A DNA stretch of 64,000 nucleotides from Youngiibacter fragilis 232.1 (GTDB taxonomy: Bacteria > Bacillota > Clostridia > Clostridiales > Clostridiaceae): assembly GCF_000495435.3 (NCBI RefSeq), contig NZ_AXUN02000046.1, forward strand, positions 62,001 through 126,000, given 5' to 3'. The notes below the pieces were generated by a model. That model made no database searches. It was given only the letters and a program-made list of their open reading frames with translations, and was not told the DNA's origin. This document shows positions 25,595 through 34,249 of the stretch, in pieces. A program made the position numbers and the translations under genes. Positions within the stretch are counted from its first letter, which is position 1. Every line of letters begins with the position of its first letter.

Positions 25595-26152
25595 CTATTT
25601 CATTTCCCTGAGTTCCTTGATATTTTCCCTCACGACTGCCGCAGTTCCTGTTATGTCCCTGTTGTAGTCCGATATGAATCCTTCGAACAGCTTCTTGAGG
25701 CTTACCATCATCTCGCTGTTCTTGGACTGGAGCTCCTTCTCGAGGTCAGTAAGAAGATTGTCCGCATAATCCCTTGCAGACAGCCTTACCATCTTAGCAT
25801 CTGACTGGGCCTTCGCGATTATCTCCTTGGCCCTGACTTCGGCTTCCTTCACAAGGTCATGGTTGTCAAGCTTCGCCTTCATGAGCTCAGCCACCTCAGC
25901 CTTGGACCTTTCATACTCACTCCTGGCCTCGTTTAGGATCCTGTCCTTTTCAGAAAGCACCCACTGTGCTGTCCTCAGGTCTTCAGGAAGCGCCTGTGTA
26001 AGCTCATCAAGGACTGAAGTGAGCTCATCCTTGTCCACCATTACCTTCTTGCTGAAGAATACCTTCTGACCGTCCTCGACAATCTCCTGCAGAACTTCTA
26101 CAAGACTCGTTATCTCGATTTTCTTTGAGGTTACCCCATAACTTTCATTCAT
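25595..26152 (-). CDS. Uncharacterised coiled-coil protein downstream of coaD
   Basis: A 185-residue soluble protein, charged and mostly helical, with a predicted coiled coil from about residue 70 to 165 (SEKDRILNEARSEYERSKAE, then AEVRAKEIIAKAQSDAKMVR). The Ala/Glu/Lys-rich heptads resemble ATP-synthase b/E subunits and DivIVA-like proteins, but no DivIVA N-terminal motif or membrane segment is seen. ATG at 26152 has AGGGGG upstream and lies one base past the coaD stop. A similar gene after coaD is known in Clostridia, annotated only as an ATPase-like protein. Function unknown; a cell-envelope or division scaffold is a guess. Confidence 0.75.
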   Translation of the reverse strand: MNESYGVTSKKIEITSLVEVLQEIVEDGQKVFFSKKVMVDKDELTSVLDELTQALPEDLRTAQWVLSEKDRILNEARSEYERSKAEVAELMKAKLDNHDLVKEAEVRAKEIIAKAQSDAKMVRLSARDYADNLLTDLEKELQSKNSEMMVSLKKLFEGFISDYNRDITGTAAVVRENIKELREMK

Positions 26153-26153
26153 A

Positions 26154-26645
26154 TCAAATCCCCCTGTTCTTTCTTTCCTTGGCATATATCTCTTCAAGAA
26201 GTTCATCAGGAACCAGGCCGCTGATATCTCCCTCGAAATGTACTATCTGCTTTATGTTTGATGAGCTGATATATGAATTGCACGGTTCCGTCATGAGCAG
26301 CACTGTATCAATATCCTGCGAAAGCTTCTTGTTGGTATGGGCCATCTGTATCTCATAGTCGAAGTCAGCGACTCCCCTAAGTCCCTTGACTATGACATCA
26401 GCCCCTTCTACCTTGAGGAAATCAACCAGCAATCCTTCGAAACTCTTCACTTCAATATTATCATAATTGCCGACCACTTTCTTTATCATCGCCAATCTTT
26501 CTTCTACAGTGAACATGCACCTCTTGTCGATGTTGTTAAGCACAGCGACAATCACTCTGTCAAAGATCCTCATGGACCTCAGCATTATATCAAGGTGACC
26601 GTTTGTCATTGGATCGAAACTGCCTGGGTATACAGCTGTTGTCAT
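26154..26645 (-). CDS. coaD: Phosphopantetheine adenylyltransferase
   Basis: Fourth step of CoA synthesis: 4'-phosphopantetheine plus ATP gives dephospho-CoA. The 163-residue protein starts MTTAVYPGSFDPMTNGHLDI with the TxGH motif and has the C-terminal PCNSYISSSNIKQI signature for the nucleotidyltransferase ISSS loop. It overlaps rsmD by 4 bases (ATGA), a pairing conserved across bacteria. coaBC, an earlier pathway step, is elsewhere in this window. Confidence 0.98.
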   Translation of the reverse strand: MTTAVYPGSFDPMTNGHLDIMLRSMRIFDRVIVAVLNNIDKRCMFTVEERLAMIKKVVGNYDNIEVKSFEGLLVDFLKVEGADVIVKGLRGVADFDYEIQMAHTNKKLSQDIDTVLLMTEPCNSYISSSNIKQIVHFEGDISGLVPDELLEEIYAKERKNRGI

Positions 26646-27235
26646 ACATGCTCCTTTCGATGCTGGTAGAAGGCAAGGACGGTCTTGCCGTACTTTCTCC
26701 TGTCCACTAATTCAAGGCTTCCTTCCGGTTCGTATATATCCTCGGATATGTCATATTTTGATACTATCACTCCGTCAGATGAAAGGAGCCCTAGCTCCTC
26801 GATCATGAGGACTGATGTTTTCACCATATTGTTCAGATACGGAGGGTCCACAAATATTATATCAAAAACATCGCCCTTATACCCTGCTTTTTTGCAATAT
26901 TCATATGAATCTGAGAGGATGGCGGTTGATTTTCCCGAAAACCCCAGATTTTCCACGTTTTTTGTGAGTATATCATATGTTTCCCTCGATTTTTCGACCA
27001 TTACGGCACTTCCTGCACCTCTGCTTATGCTTTCGAGTCCAAGGCTTCCCGTACCGGAAAACATGTCAAGCACCCTTGCATCAAGTATCTTCCCGCTTAT
27101 TATGCTGAACATGGATTCCTTCACCCTGTCAAGCGTCGGTCTTGTTGCATTGATGTCGCCCTTCTCGGTTATCCTTCCTTGATTGTGCGGTGACAGAAGT
27201 TTTCTGCCCTTCGCGCTTCCAGCTATTATCCTCAT
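26642..27235 (-). CDS. rsmD: 16S rRNA (guanine966-N2)-methyltransferase
   Basis: RsmD methylates G966 in the 30S P-site region. The 197-residue protein has RIIAGSAKGRKL at the N-terminus, the SAM-binding LDMFSGTGSLGLE (about 57-69) and the catalytic FVDPPY (about 129-134). It follows recG closely (12 bases) and overlaps coaD. Confidence 0.97.
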   Translation of the reverse strand: MRIIAGSAKGRKLLSPHNQGRITEKGDINATRPTLDRVKESMFSIISGKILDARVLDMFSGTGSLGLESISRGAGSAVMVEKSRETYDILTKNVENLGFSGKSTAILSDSYEYCKKAGYKGDVFDIIFVDPPYLNNMVKTSVLMIEELGLLSSDGVIVSKYDISEDIYEPEGSLELVDRRKYGKTVLAFYQHRKEHV

Positions 27236-27247
27236 CTGTTCCTCCTG

Positions 27248-29269
27248 TCAGTTAAGGCATATGAATTCCAGGGAATCCTCTAACTTCCGTGTGAATTCGG
27301 CCTTAACCCTCCTATATTCATCATTCTCCTCATGGAATACCCTTGAAGCGAACTTTCCTGCCCTCGTGAAGATGGCGTAGTCCCTTGCCAGGTCCGAAAT
27401 CGAAAGACCTGACCCTCCGGACTGGCTTACTCCAAACAGCTGGCCGGTCCCTCGCTGCTTCATATCCTCCTCTGCTATGAAGAATCCGTCATTGCTTCTT
27501 ACAAGGGTCTCAAGCCTCGTCCTGGTCTCCTCGGAGCTCATCTTCGATACCATCAGGCACCATGACTGGTGCGCCCCTCTTCCTACCCTTCCCCTCAGCT
27601 GATGAAGCTGGGCGAGGCCGAACCTTTCTGCGTTCTCTATGAGCATCACAGTGGCGTTCCCTACATTGACCCCGACCTCGATGACCGTGGTGGAGACGAG
27701 TGCCTTCAGCTCACCGTTCTTGAATGCCTTCATGACCCTGTCCTTTTCAGCACCCCTCATCCTGCCATGAAGCATCCCCATTGGTATGCCCTTCATCATC
27801 CCTTCGGAGAGTTCTGTGAAAAGCCCTTCCACGGAACTTGCCTCAAGCTCCGAATCCTCATCTATGAGCGGTGTTACGATATAAGCCTGCCTTCCGCTTC
27901 TTATCTCCTCGATGACCTTGCTGTAGCACTGCTTCCTTCTTTCTTCGGAAAACAGCATCGTTTTGATATTCTTTCGTCCAGGAGGCAGTTCATCGATCGT
28001 TGAGACGTCCAGGTCCGAATAGAGGGCAAGAGCCATGGTCCTTGGAATCGGTGTTGCCGACATGACTAGCACGTCAATCTCCTGACCCTTCCCTATAAGC
28101 CTGGCACGCTGGTTGACCCCGAACCTGTGCTGCTCATCAGTTACCGCTAGGCCAAGCTTAGGAATAGACACGCTTTCCTCAAGCAACGCATGCGTGCCGA
28201 TGATTATCATCGGGGTCCCATCAGCAAGGTCCTTCTTTATCCTGTCAGCCTCCTTCTTTTTCGTAGAGCCTGTCAGGACCTCGATCCTTGTCCCGAAGGC
28301 CGAAAGGAGAGATTCTGCCTCATCCCTGTGCTGGGATGCAAGGATCTCCGTCGGTACCATAAGAGCACCCTGGTACCCGTTCTCGACGACATTGAAAAGG
28401 GCAGTCAGAGCCACTATGGTCTTTCCCGATCCCACATCGCCCTGGAGGAGCCTGTTCATCGGATAGGGCCGCTTCTCGTCAAGGAGTATTTCGCGGATAC
28501 ACCTTGACTGCGCCCTGGTCAGTTCGTACGGAATGCTTTCCTTGAATTCGGCGAGCCTTCCGCTCATCCTGAATGCAATCCCGTTCGCCGCATCCTTCCT
28601 TCGGTTCCTGGCGATCATTATCTTAAGGGAATAGGAGAACATCTCCTGGAACCTGAGCCTTTCGAGCGCTTCAGAAAGGTCCTTGTCATTATCCGGGAAG
28701 TGGACAGTCCTGACGGCCTTGTCCAGCTCCATGAGCTTCTCCTCAGCGAGTATATCCCCGGGCAGGTTCTCGTTGATAATCACCGAATCCAGTACCTGCC
28801 TTATGAGCTTCCTTATGAGGTTTCCTGTGACCCCTTCAGCCTGCGGATAGATAGGTGTTATCTCCACGACTTCCCTTACTGTTGAAGGATTCACCACTTC
28901 AAGCCCTTTTCCCTTACGCACGAACTTTCCTGCCAGGTGGTAAGTACTGCCGACAGTGTAGTTGCTCGAAATGTAAGGCATGTTGAACCAGGTCGCCCTG
29001 ATGTCCCCGAATTCGGACCTGAAGGAAGCGCTGACCATTGCAAGACCCTTCCTGAGCTTCACCGGCCTGCCTATTTTTACAAGCTCGGCTTCGACCACCG
29101 ACTTATCCTGTCCGTTGAACGACGACTCGCATGCATCCGATAGTTTTTCATAACCTCTCGGAAAATGGAGAATAAGGTCAAGTATGGTCCTGATCCCCAT
29201 TTCTTCGAGCTTCTCAGCAGTTTTTTCACCGACGCCCTTGAGCGTCATCACCGGGTCATGAACTTCCAT
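27248..29269 (-). CDS. recG: ATP-dependent DNA helicase RecG
   Basis: RecG reverses stalled replication forks and migrates branched DNA. The 673-residue protein has the N-terminal wedge/OB domain (about 1-240), then superfamily 2 helicase motifs: QGDVGSGKTIVALTA (Walker A), TDEQHRFGV (DExH box), MSATPIPRT, STTVIEVGVNV and QLRGRVGRG. The ATG at 29269 is chosen because GGAGG precedes it; the in-frame ATG at 29284 lies before that site. A short hairpin separates it from fakA. Confidence 0.98.
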   Translation of the reverse strand: MEVHDPVMTLKGVGEKTAEKLEEMGIRTILDLILHFPRGYEKLSDACESSFNGQDKSVVEAELVKIGRPVKLRKGLAMVSASFRSEFGDIRATWFNMPYISSNYTVGSTYHLAGKFVRKGKGLEVVNPSTVREVVEITPIYPQAEGVTGNLIRKLIRQVLDSVIINENLPGDILAEEKLMELDKAVRTVHFPDNDKDLSEALERLRFQEMFSYSLKIMIARNRRKDAANGIAFRMSGRLAEFKESIPYELTRAQSRCIREILLDEKRPYPMNRLLQGDVGSGKTIVALTALFNVVENGYQGALMVPTEILASQHRDEAESLLSAFGTRIEVLTGSTKKKEADRIKKDLADGTPMIIIGTHALLEESVSIPKLGLAVTDEQHRFGVNQRARLIGKGQEIDVLVMSATPIPRTMALALYSDLDVSTIDELPPGRKNIKTMLFSEERRKQCYSKVIEEIRSGRQAYIVTPLIDEDSELEASSVEGLFTELSEGMMKGIPMGMLHGRMRGAEKDRVMKAFKNGELKALVSTTVIEVGVNVGNATVMLIENAERFGLAQLHQLRGRVGRGAHQSWCLMVSKMSSEETRTRLETLVRSNDGFFIAEEDMKQRGTGQLFGVSQSGGSGLSISDLARDYAIFTRAGKFASRVFHEENDEYRRVKAEFTRKLEDSLEFICLN

Positions 29270-29287
29270 GTTTCCTCCATGCAAAGA

Positions 29288-29306
29288 AGGAAGGCCAAGC
29301 CTTCCT
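29288..29306 (-). terminator. Hairpin between fakA and recG
   Basis: 8-bp perfect stem AGGAAGGC / GCCTTCCT with a 3-base loop, followed on the minus strand by TCTTTG, 18 bases before the recG start. Weak terminator or attenuator. Confidence 0.5.
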
Positions 29307-29317
29307 GTGTAATGTCA

Positions 29318-30958
29318 TTATTCTACGGAGATTATGAAGTAGTAGAGCGGCTGCTTTCCAGCCAGGCTCATGACATCAAGGTCCCCGTACTTCTCTTCGA
29401 GCTTTTCCATGAACGCCTGGACTTCCTCTTCAGCTGCATCGCTGCCGTAGAATACCGTGAGCGCCGAGCTGTGCTCGTCAACCATCCTTTCGATAAGGGC
29501 TTCAGTGAGCTGGTATAGGTCCCTTTCAACCTCGACGATCTTGTTGTCGAGAAGTCCCAGGTAGTCCCCCTGCCTGATTTCGATTCCATCTATCTCAGTG
29601 TCCCTCACCGCATAGGTGACAGAACCTGACTTAACCTCTTTGAGGCTGCCTGTCATTGACCTGATGTTAGCATCAAGCTCTGATTCAGGATTGAATGCAG
29701 TCAATGCCGTTATACCCTGTGGAATCGTCTTTGTTGCTATTACATGCACGTCCTTGTGCGAAATTTCACTTGCCTGGTTTGCCGCCATGATTATGTTCTT
29801 GTTGTTCGGCAGAATGAAGATATGTTCCGCATTAAGACTTTCTACAGCCTTCACGATATCCTCTGTAGAAGGATTCATTGTCTGTCCGCCTTCAATTATC
29901 ACATCCGCACCCAGGTCAAGGAACGCAGCCTTGAGCCCTTCTCCGACAGATACGGAAATGAAGCCATACTTCTTTGCCTCAGCCTCAGTATCTTCCAGAG
30001 CTGCAGGATTCTCCCCGTGACCCACGGTTTCCGGGACATCCTGTAGGTTCCTGTGCTGTTCTCTCATGTTCTCTATCTTTATCTTTGTAAGCTCACCCAG
30101 CTTTCCTGCTTCTGCAAGAACAAGTCCTGGTTCATCAGTATGGATGTGGACCTTGATGATGTCATCGTAGCCTACGTATACGATCGAGTCTCCCATTGTT
30201 TCAAGATATTCCCTGAAAGCGCCATTGTCCGGCTCAGCCAGAATTATGAACTCAGTGCAGTATCCGAAGGTTATCTCTGTATGTGTGTCCCTTGCTGCCA
30301 CATAGCTTTCTGCAGGTGCCTTCTCTTCTGTCTTTCTCTCGGTCATCTCTCCTGAAAGTGCCTCATACATACCCTGAAGTATTACAACAAGTCCCATTCC
30401 GCCTGAATCGACTACCTTTGCAGCCTTAAGCTGAGGTAGCATCTCAGGTGTCCTTTCAAGCGTGTCCTTTGAAATCTCAACGATATTCCTCATCAGCTCG
30501 GTACAGTCATCAGTGTGCAGCTCTACAGCCTTCTCTCCAACTTCCCTTATGACTGTCAGTATCGTCCCCTCTGTCGGTCTCATGACCGCCCTGTATGCTG
30601 ACTTGGAACCTTCTATGAAGCTAAGCGTCAGTTCAAACGGATTAACTTCATCTTTGCCCTCAAGTCCTTTTGCAATCCCTCGGAATATCTGGGAGAGTAT
30701 GACTCCTGAATTCCCTCTTGCTCCCATAAGGGCACCCTTCGCAAGTGTCTTGGACACTTCTCCGATGTTCGTGGACTTGTGCCCTTCAACTTCCCTGACT
30801 GCCGCCCGGAATGTCATGGACATGTTGGTGCCTGTGTCTCCATCCGGAACCGGAAAGACATTGAGCGAATCAACATATGCCTTCTCATCCTCCAGTTTCG
30901 CACTGGCGTTGATGACCATGCTTATAAATTGCTGTCCATTGATCTTGCTGTATTTCAT
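29318..30958 (-). CDS. fakA: Fatty acid kinase catalytic subunit FakA (YloV)
   Basis: FakA, with a FakB acyl-binding partner, phosphorylates exogenous fatty acids for use by PlsY. The 546-residue protein has the N-terminal DhaL nucleotide domain (1-200, with FPVPDGDTGTNM; Asp residues about 39-41) and a C-terminal EDD/DegV-like region, including HIHTDEPG and GGQTMNPSTEDI. The ATG at 30958 has GGGAGG about 10 bases upstream. It follows yloU, the conserved neighbour. No fakB gene is in this window. Confidence 0.96.
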   Translation of the reverse strand: MKYSKINGQQFISMVINASAKLEDEKAYVDSLNVFPVPDGDTGTNMSMTFRAAVREVEGHKSTNIGEVSKTLAKGALMGARGNSGVILSQIFRGIAKGLEGKDEVNPFELTLSFIEGSKSAYRAVMRPTEGTILTVIREVGEKAVELHTDDCTELMRNIVEISKDTLERTPEMLPQLKAAKVVDSGGMGLVVILQGMYEALSGEMTERKTEEKAPAESYVAARDTHTEITFGYCTEFIILAEPDNGAFREYLETMGDSIVYVGYDDIIKVHIHTDEPGLVLAEAGKLGELTKIKIENMREQHRNLQDVPETVGHGENPAALEDTEAEAKKYGFISVSVGEGLKAAFLDLGADVIIEGGQTMNPSTEDIVKAVESLNAEHIFILPNNKNIIMAANQASEISHKDVHVIATKTIPQGITALTAFNPESELDANIRSMTGSLKEVKSGSVTYAVRDTEIDGIEIRQGDYLGLLDNKIVEVERDLYQLTEALIERMVDEHSSALTVFYGSDAAEEEVQAFMEKLEEKYGDLDVMSLAGKQPLYYFIISVE

Positions 30959-30975
30959 CTGAAAATAACCTCCCG

Positions 30976-31003
30976 TAAAAATGGACAACATAGGGAATGT
31001 CCA
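30976..31003 (-). terminator. Weak hairpin upstream of fakA
   Basis: 6-bp stem TGGACA / TGTCCA (arms 31003-30998 and 30987-30982 on the minus strand) followed by five T, 8 bases before the fakA ribosome binding site. Possible attenuator between yloU and fakA. Confidence 0.4.
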
Positions 31004-31130
31004 GCTTTTACAAATCTCTTTATATCAATACTGTTTCTGCCTTGCCTGAAGTCCAAGAATCATATTCTTCCATAATAGTACATATTTAAATACCAATTAC
31101 CGAAAAGTCAGGTTTTTTTAAGAATTGGTC

Positions 31131-31478
31131 CTAGAACCTTATACCCTCGATATTTACTGTTATGTTCGCTACCTTGAGACCTGTATGGTTCTCAACGTTG
31201 TACCTTACCTTCTGTATTATGTTTCCGGCGATAACGGATATCTTAGTGCCATACTCTACAACCACGAAAAGGTCTATGGAAAGCTCGTTGTTCTTGTAGT
31301 TTATCTTGACGCCCTTGTTAAGGTGCTCTACCTTGATCAGTTCCCATAGTCCGTCAGCTGTATTCTTGGAGGCCATGCCCACGACACCATAGCATTCCAT
31401 AGTGGAAAGACCGACTATCTTGGCGATCACCTCGTCTGAGTAGGTTATGTTGCCGTTGCTGTTGGTTAATCCTATCAA
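31131..31478 (-). CDS. yloU: Asp23/Gls24 family protein (YloU)
   Basis: The 115-residue protein belongs to the Asp23/Gls24 alkaline-shock family: it has the AKIVGLSTMECYGVVGMAS segment, an alternating-strand core (IDLFVVVEYGTKISVIAGNI) and the C-terminal GLKVANITVNIEGI. It precedes fakA in most Firmicutes and may link envelope stress to lipid metabolism; a precise role is not known. GGAGG lies upstream of the ATG; promoter at 31510-31538. Confidence 0.93.
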   Translation of the reverse strand: MIGLTNSNGNITYSDEVIAKIVGLSTMECYGVVGMASKNTADGLWELIKVEHLNKGVKINYKNNELSIDLFVVVEYGTKISVIAGNIIQKVRYNVENHTGLKVANITVNIEGIRF

Positions 31479-31509
31479 TTTACTCCCTCCTTGACTGAAT
31501 TCATCTTAT

Positions 31510-31538
31510 ATAATATTATATTTTCATTGTAACTTCAA
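31510..31538 (-). promoter_or_regulatory. yloU-fakA-recG promoter
   Basis: Minus strand -35 TTGAAG (31538-31533), 17-bp spacer, -10 TATTAT (31515-31510). Divergent from the rpmB promoter. Confidence 0.75.
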
Positions 31539-31566
31539 GATAAGCTAATGTACACGGAAAATTATG

Positions 31567-31596
31567 TTGCAAACAAGTCCGCCGTTATGTTAGAAT
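31567..31596 (+). promoter_or_regulatory. rpmB promoter
   Basis: Plus strand -35 TTGCAA (31567-31572), 18-bp spacer, -10 TAGAAT (31591-31596) with the extended TGT just before it. Confidence 0.75.
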
Positions 31597-31663
31597 GTTA
31601 TTTGTTCCAATCGGGATATTAGTTTTCGATTTCATAAACTCTCATGGAGGAGGTGTAAATCTG

Positions 31664-31855
31664 ATGGCAAGAGTATGCGAAGTATGCAACAAGGGTGTCA
31701 TATCAGGAAAATCTTACTCACACTCACACAGGCAGTCACTTAGAAAGTGGGCCCCAAATCTACAGAAGGTTAGAGCTATTGTCGACGGAACTCCACAGAG
31801 AGTTGTCGTATGTACAAGATGCTTGCGTTCTGGCAAGGTTGAGCGTGCGATATAA
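31664..31855 (+). CDS. rpmB: 50S ribosomal protein L28, zinc-binding form
   Basis: The 63-residue product starts MARVCEVCNKG and has two Cys pairs (CEVC and CTRC) of the zinc-ribbon L28 form, plus SYSHSHRQSLRKWAPNLQKV typical of the family. The ATG at 31664 has GGAGGAGG upstream; longer in-frame starts lack support. Monocistronic, between its own promoter and a strong terminator. Confidence 0.98.
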   Translation: MARVCEVCNKGVISGKSYSHSHRQSLRKWAPNLQKVRAIVDGTPQRVVVCTRCLRSGKVERAI

Positions 31856-31880
31856 TTAAAGATTGACTGGATAAATCATC

Positions 31881-31922
31881 CGTTAGAAAACCCAGGGATT
31901 AATTTCCCTGGGTTTTCTAACG
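31881..31922. terminator. Bidirectional terminator between rpmB and thiN
   Basis: Perfect 18-bp inverted repeat (31881-31898 and 31905-31922), loop 6, core AACCCAGGGA / TCCCTGGGTT. Followed on the plus strand by a run of six T. It serves the convergent rpmB and thiN. Confidence 0.92.
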
Positions 31923-31930
31923 TCCTTTTT

Positions 31931-32563
31931 TCAGTCCCTTGACTTCATGACGATCACAATTCCGCTTTTGAATGAAACCTCCATTGTATCCCCGACAAAC
32001 TCGTTCGAGACGGTCCTGGGGTCCCCCATCCTGAGCCTGTAGTCATGCAGAGGATATCTTGCCCCTTTGATGGTAAAGCCCTCCACATCGCCCCTGAAGG
32101 CCTGGAAAGATATGAAGTCCCCGAAGTCCCTGGTGATGACTCCTGGTCTGTTCATCAATCCGATCTTGTTGTAGCCGTCGATAATGAAGGCTTCCTTCCC
32201 TTCACTGAGTGCCTCCTCAAGAAGCCCCAGGTTTCCCAGGAAGTGGTCGAGCCTCACACCGGTGCAGCCGAAGAACAGGTAGGATTCAGGCGAGTATTCC
32301 CTCGCCTTCAGGTATGCCGCTTCGGTGTCCGTGAAATCCTTGACCGCATCGAACCTGATGATTTCGCACCTGCCCTTGAGGTATTCAAGGGTTTCTTCGC
32401 TGAGAGAATCGAAGTCACCAAGAAGCACGTCAGGCATGATGCCAATCTCCTTCAGGAATTCTCCTCCACTGTCCGCTGCGATTATCACATCTCCCGGTTC
32501 AACATATGAGGTGAAGAGCTCCCTCTTTGGACTTTCCCCTCCAGAGACTATAATTGCCTTCAT
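31931..32563 (-). CDS. thiN: Thiamine pyrophosphokinase
   Basis: Transfers pyrophosphate from ATP to thiamine. The 210-residue protein shows the TPK catalytic-domain features DVIIAADSGGEFL, VLLGDFDSLS and the FTDTEAAYLKA loop, then GCTGVRLDHFLGN. It overlaps rpe by 4 bases, the usual rsgA-rpe-thiN order of Firmicutes. Confidence 0.96.
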   Translation of the reverse strand: MKAIIVSGGESPKRELFTSYVEPGDVIIAADSGGEFLKEIGIMPDVLLGDFDSLSEETLEYLKGRCEIIRFDAVKDFTDTEAAYLKAREYSPESYLFFGCTGVRLDHFLGNLGLLEEALSEGKEAFIIDGYNKIGLMNRPGVITRDFGDFISFQAFRGDVEGFTIKGARYPLHDYRLRMGDPRTVSNEFVGDTMEVSFKSGIVIVMKSRD

Positions 32564-33213
32564 CTGAGGGCTTTCCTCAGCTTCATCATGTTCTCCGATA
32601 TCTCGTTGTTCCTGTAAACCGCCGATCCCGCCACAATGACATCCGCACCTGCCTCGGCAGCTGCCCTGATGTTATTCTCTCCTATCCCTCCGTCTATCTC
32701 GATCATGAGTGAGGGATTGAGAACATCCGCCATTTGCCTGAGCTCCCTGACCTTGTCCAGCGCGTACGGAATGAAGGACTGGCCTCCGAATCCGGGATTC
32801 ACTGACATTATGAGAACAAGGTCCAAGTCAGGAAGGACATGCTTCAATACGGAAACAGGCGTTGCAGGATTAAGCGTTATTCCTGCCATCACCCCAAGGC
32901 CCTTTATCCTGTGTATCGCCCTGTCGACATGTTTCTCCGCCTCATAGTGGAAATTGATGAGGTCGGCTCCTGCTTCAGCGAATGCCTCGAAGAAATTCGA
33001 GGGCTCCATTATCATGAGGTGCACATCAAACGTGAGCTTGGTAAGCGGCCTTATCGCCTTGATCACAGGAAGCCCGAAGCTTATGTTCGGGACAAAGGAT
33101 CCGTCCATGACATCGATATGTATCCAGTCAGCCCCTGCTGTCTCAGTTGTCTCGATGTCCCGTCCCAGGTTTGCGAAGTCTGCTGATAATAATGATGGTG
33201 CTATCTTGACCAT
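32560..33213 (-). CDS. rpe: Ribulose-phosphate 3-epimerase
   Basis: Interconverts ribulose-5-P and xylulose-5-P in the pentose phosphate pathway. The 217-residue TIM barrel starts APSLLSADFANLGRDI and has WIHIDVMDGSFVPN and FDVHLMI (metal-binding His and Asp), MSVNPGFGGQ and EIDGGIGENN. It overlaps rsgA by 13 bases and thiN by 4. Confidence 0.98.
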   Translation of the reverse strand: MVKIAPSLLSADFANLGRDIETTETAGADWIHIDVMDGSFVPNISFGLPVIKAIRPLTKLTFDVHLMIMEPSNFFEAFAEAGADLINFHYEAEKHVDRAIHRIKGLGVMAGITLNPATPVSVLKHVLPDLDLVLIMSVNPGFGGQSFIPYALDKVRELRQMADVLNPSLMIEIDGGIGENNIRAAAEAGADVIVAGSAVYRNNEISENMMKLRKALR

Positions 33214-34070
33214 TTTTTCTTGTTTACCTCCATAAGTTCATTCAAGAATCTCAGATAATAGTTGTATCTTTTTTCAGAAATAGTCTTGCCCACAGCTTCT
33301 TTTACGCTGCAGCCCGGTTCCTTGTTATGGGAACATCCGGTAAACCTGCAGTTCCCCTCATGCTGGTGGAATTCAGGGAAATAATCCTTCAGCTCGTCAG
33401 TTTCCATCGAAAGCTCGATAGATGAGAATCCTGGAGTATCCACTACAAAGCCATCATTCACATTTACAAGCTCACTGTGCCTTGTGGTATGCTTTCCCCT
33501 TTTGAGCCTTACAGACACCACTCCAGTCTCCATGTGCTCCTTACCGAGTATACGGTTCAGCATGGTAGACTTTCCAGCTCCCGAAGGTCCGCAGAACACG
33601 GTGATGTTACCGGGAAGCTCCCTGAGGATCACATCAAAGTCCTTTCCCTCTTTAGCACCGATGAACAGCAGCCTGTAGCCCGTACCCATGAACAGTTCCC
33701 TGAGCTCTTCCATCTGCCCCTCATACGACAGGTCAACCTTGTTGAAAACAAGCACTGGAGTTATATTGGATTTTTCGAGCATGACAATGAACTTCATGAG
33801 GAGCTCCTCGTTTATGTCCGGATTCCTCATTGCTGACACGACAAAGGCCTGAGTGACATTTGCAACCATTGGCCTCTCAAGCTCAGACGACCTCGGAAGT
33901 ATCTCAGAGATCACATTTGAATCCCTCTCAACCTCGATTATGACCTTGTCACCTACCATAGGGGTCACATTCCTCAGCCTGAATATTCCCTTGGCCTTGC
34001 ATTCGACTACACCGCCTTCAGTGCTTACGTAGTAAAAGCCGCCTATTCCCTTTATAATCAATCCTTCCAT
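33201..34070 (-). CDS. rsgA: Small ribosomal subunit biogenesis GTPase RsgA
   Basis: RsgA checks the 30S decoding centre late in assembly. The 289-residue protein has an N-terminal OB fold (IIKGIGGFYYVST), the circularly permuted GTPase motifs NKVDL (G4), GPSGAGKST (G1) and DTPGF (G3), and the C-terminal zinc site CRFTGCSHNKEPGC. The ATG at 34070 matches the usual family N-terminus, though its ribosome binding site is weak (GGGA); an ATG at 34142 would add 24 unconserved residues, but follows no site either. It is separated from prkC by a strong terminator. Confidence 0.95.
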   Translation of the reverse strand: MEGLIIKGIGGFYYVSTEGGVVECKAKGIFRLRNVTPMVGDKVIIEVERDSNVISEILPRSSELERPMVANVTQAFVVSAMRNPDINEELLMKFIVMLEKSNITPVLVFNKVDLSYEGQMEELRELFMGTGYRLLFIGAKEGKDFDVILRELPGNITVFCGPSGAGKSTMLNRILGKEHMETGVVSVRLKRGKHTTRHSELVNVNDGFVVDTPGFSSIELSMETDELKDYFPEFHQHEGNCRFTGCSHNKEPGCSVKEAVGKTISEKRYNYYLRFLNELMEVNKKKWSR

Positions 34071-34210
34071 GGCACCGGTCCCGTGATTTATTTGGGCTAG
34101 GCATCCTGCCCTTCCTGCCCCTCCCTTAATTATATCCTTCAATCACTCTTAATTCCACAATTTATATCTCAGCATCCCTTACTGTATCGTTCCAGGCATA
34201 ATGCTGTTCA

Positions 34211-34234
34211 AAAAGGCAGCCGCAAGCGGCTGCC
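34211..34234 (-). terminator. prkC terminator
   Basis: 9-bp GC-rich stem GGCAGCCGC / GCGGCTGCC with a 2-base loop followed by five T on the minus strand, just past the prkC stop (34250). It unlinks prkC from rsgA. Confidence 0.93.
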
Positions 34235-34249
34235 CAGTTATTATGCTTA

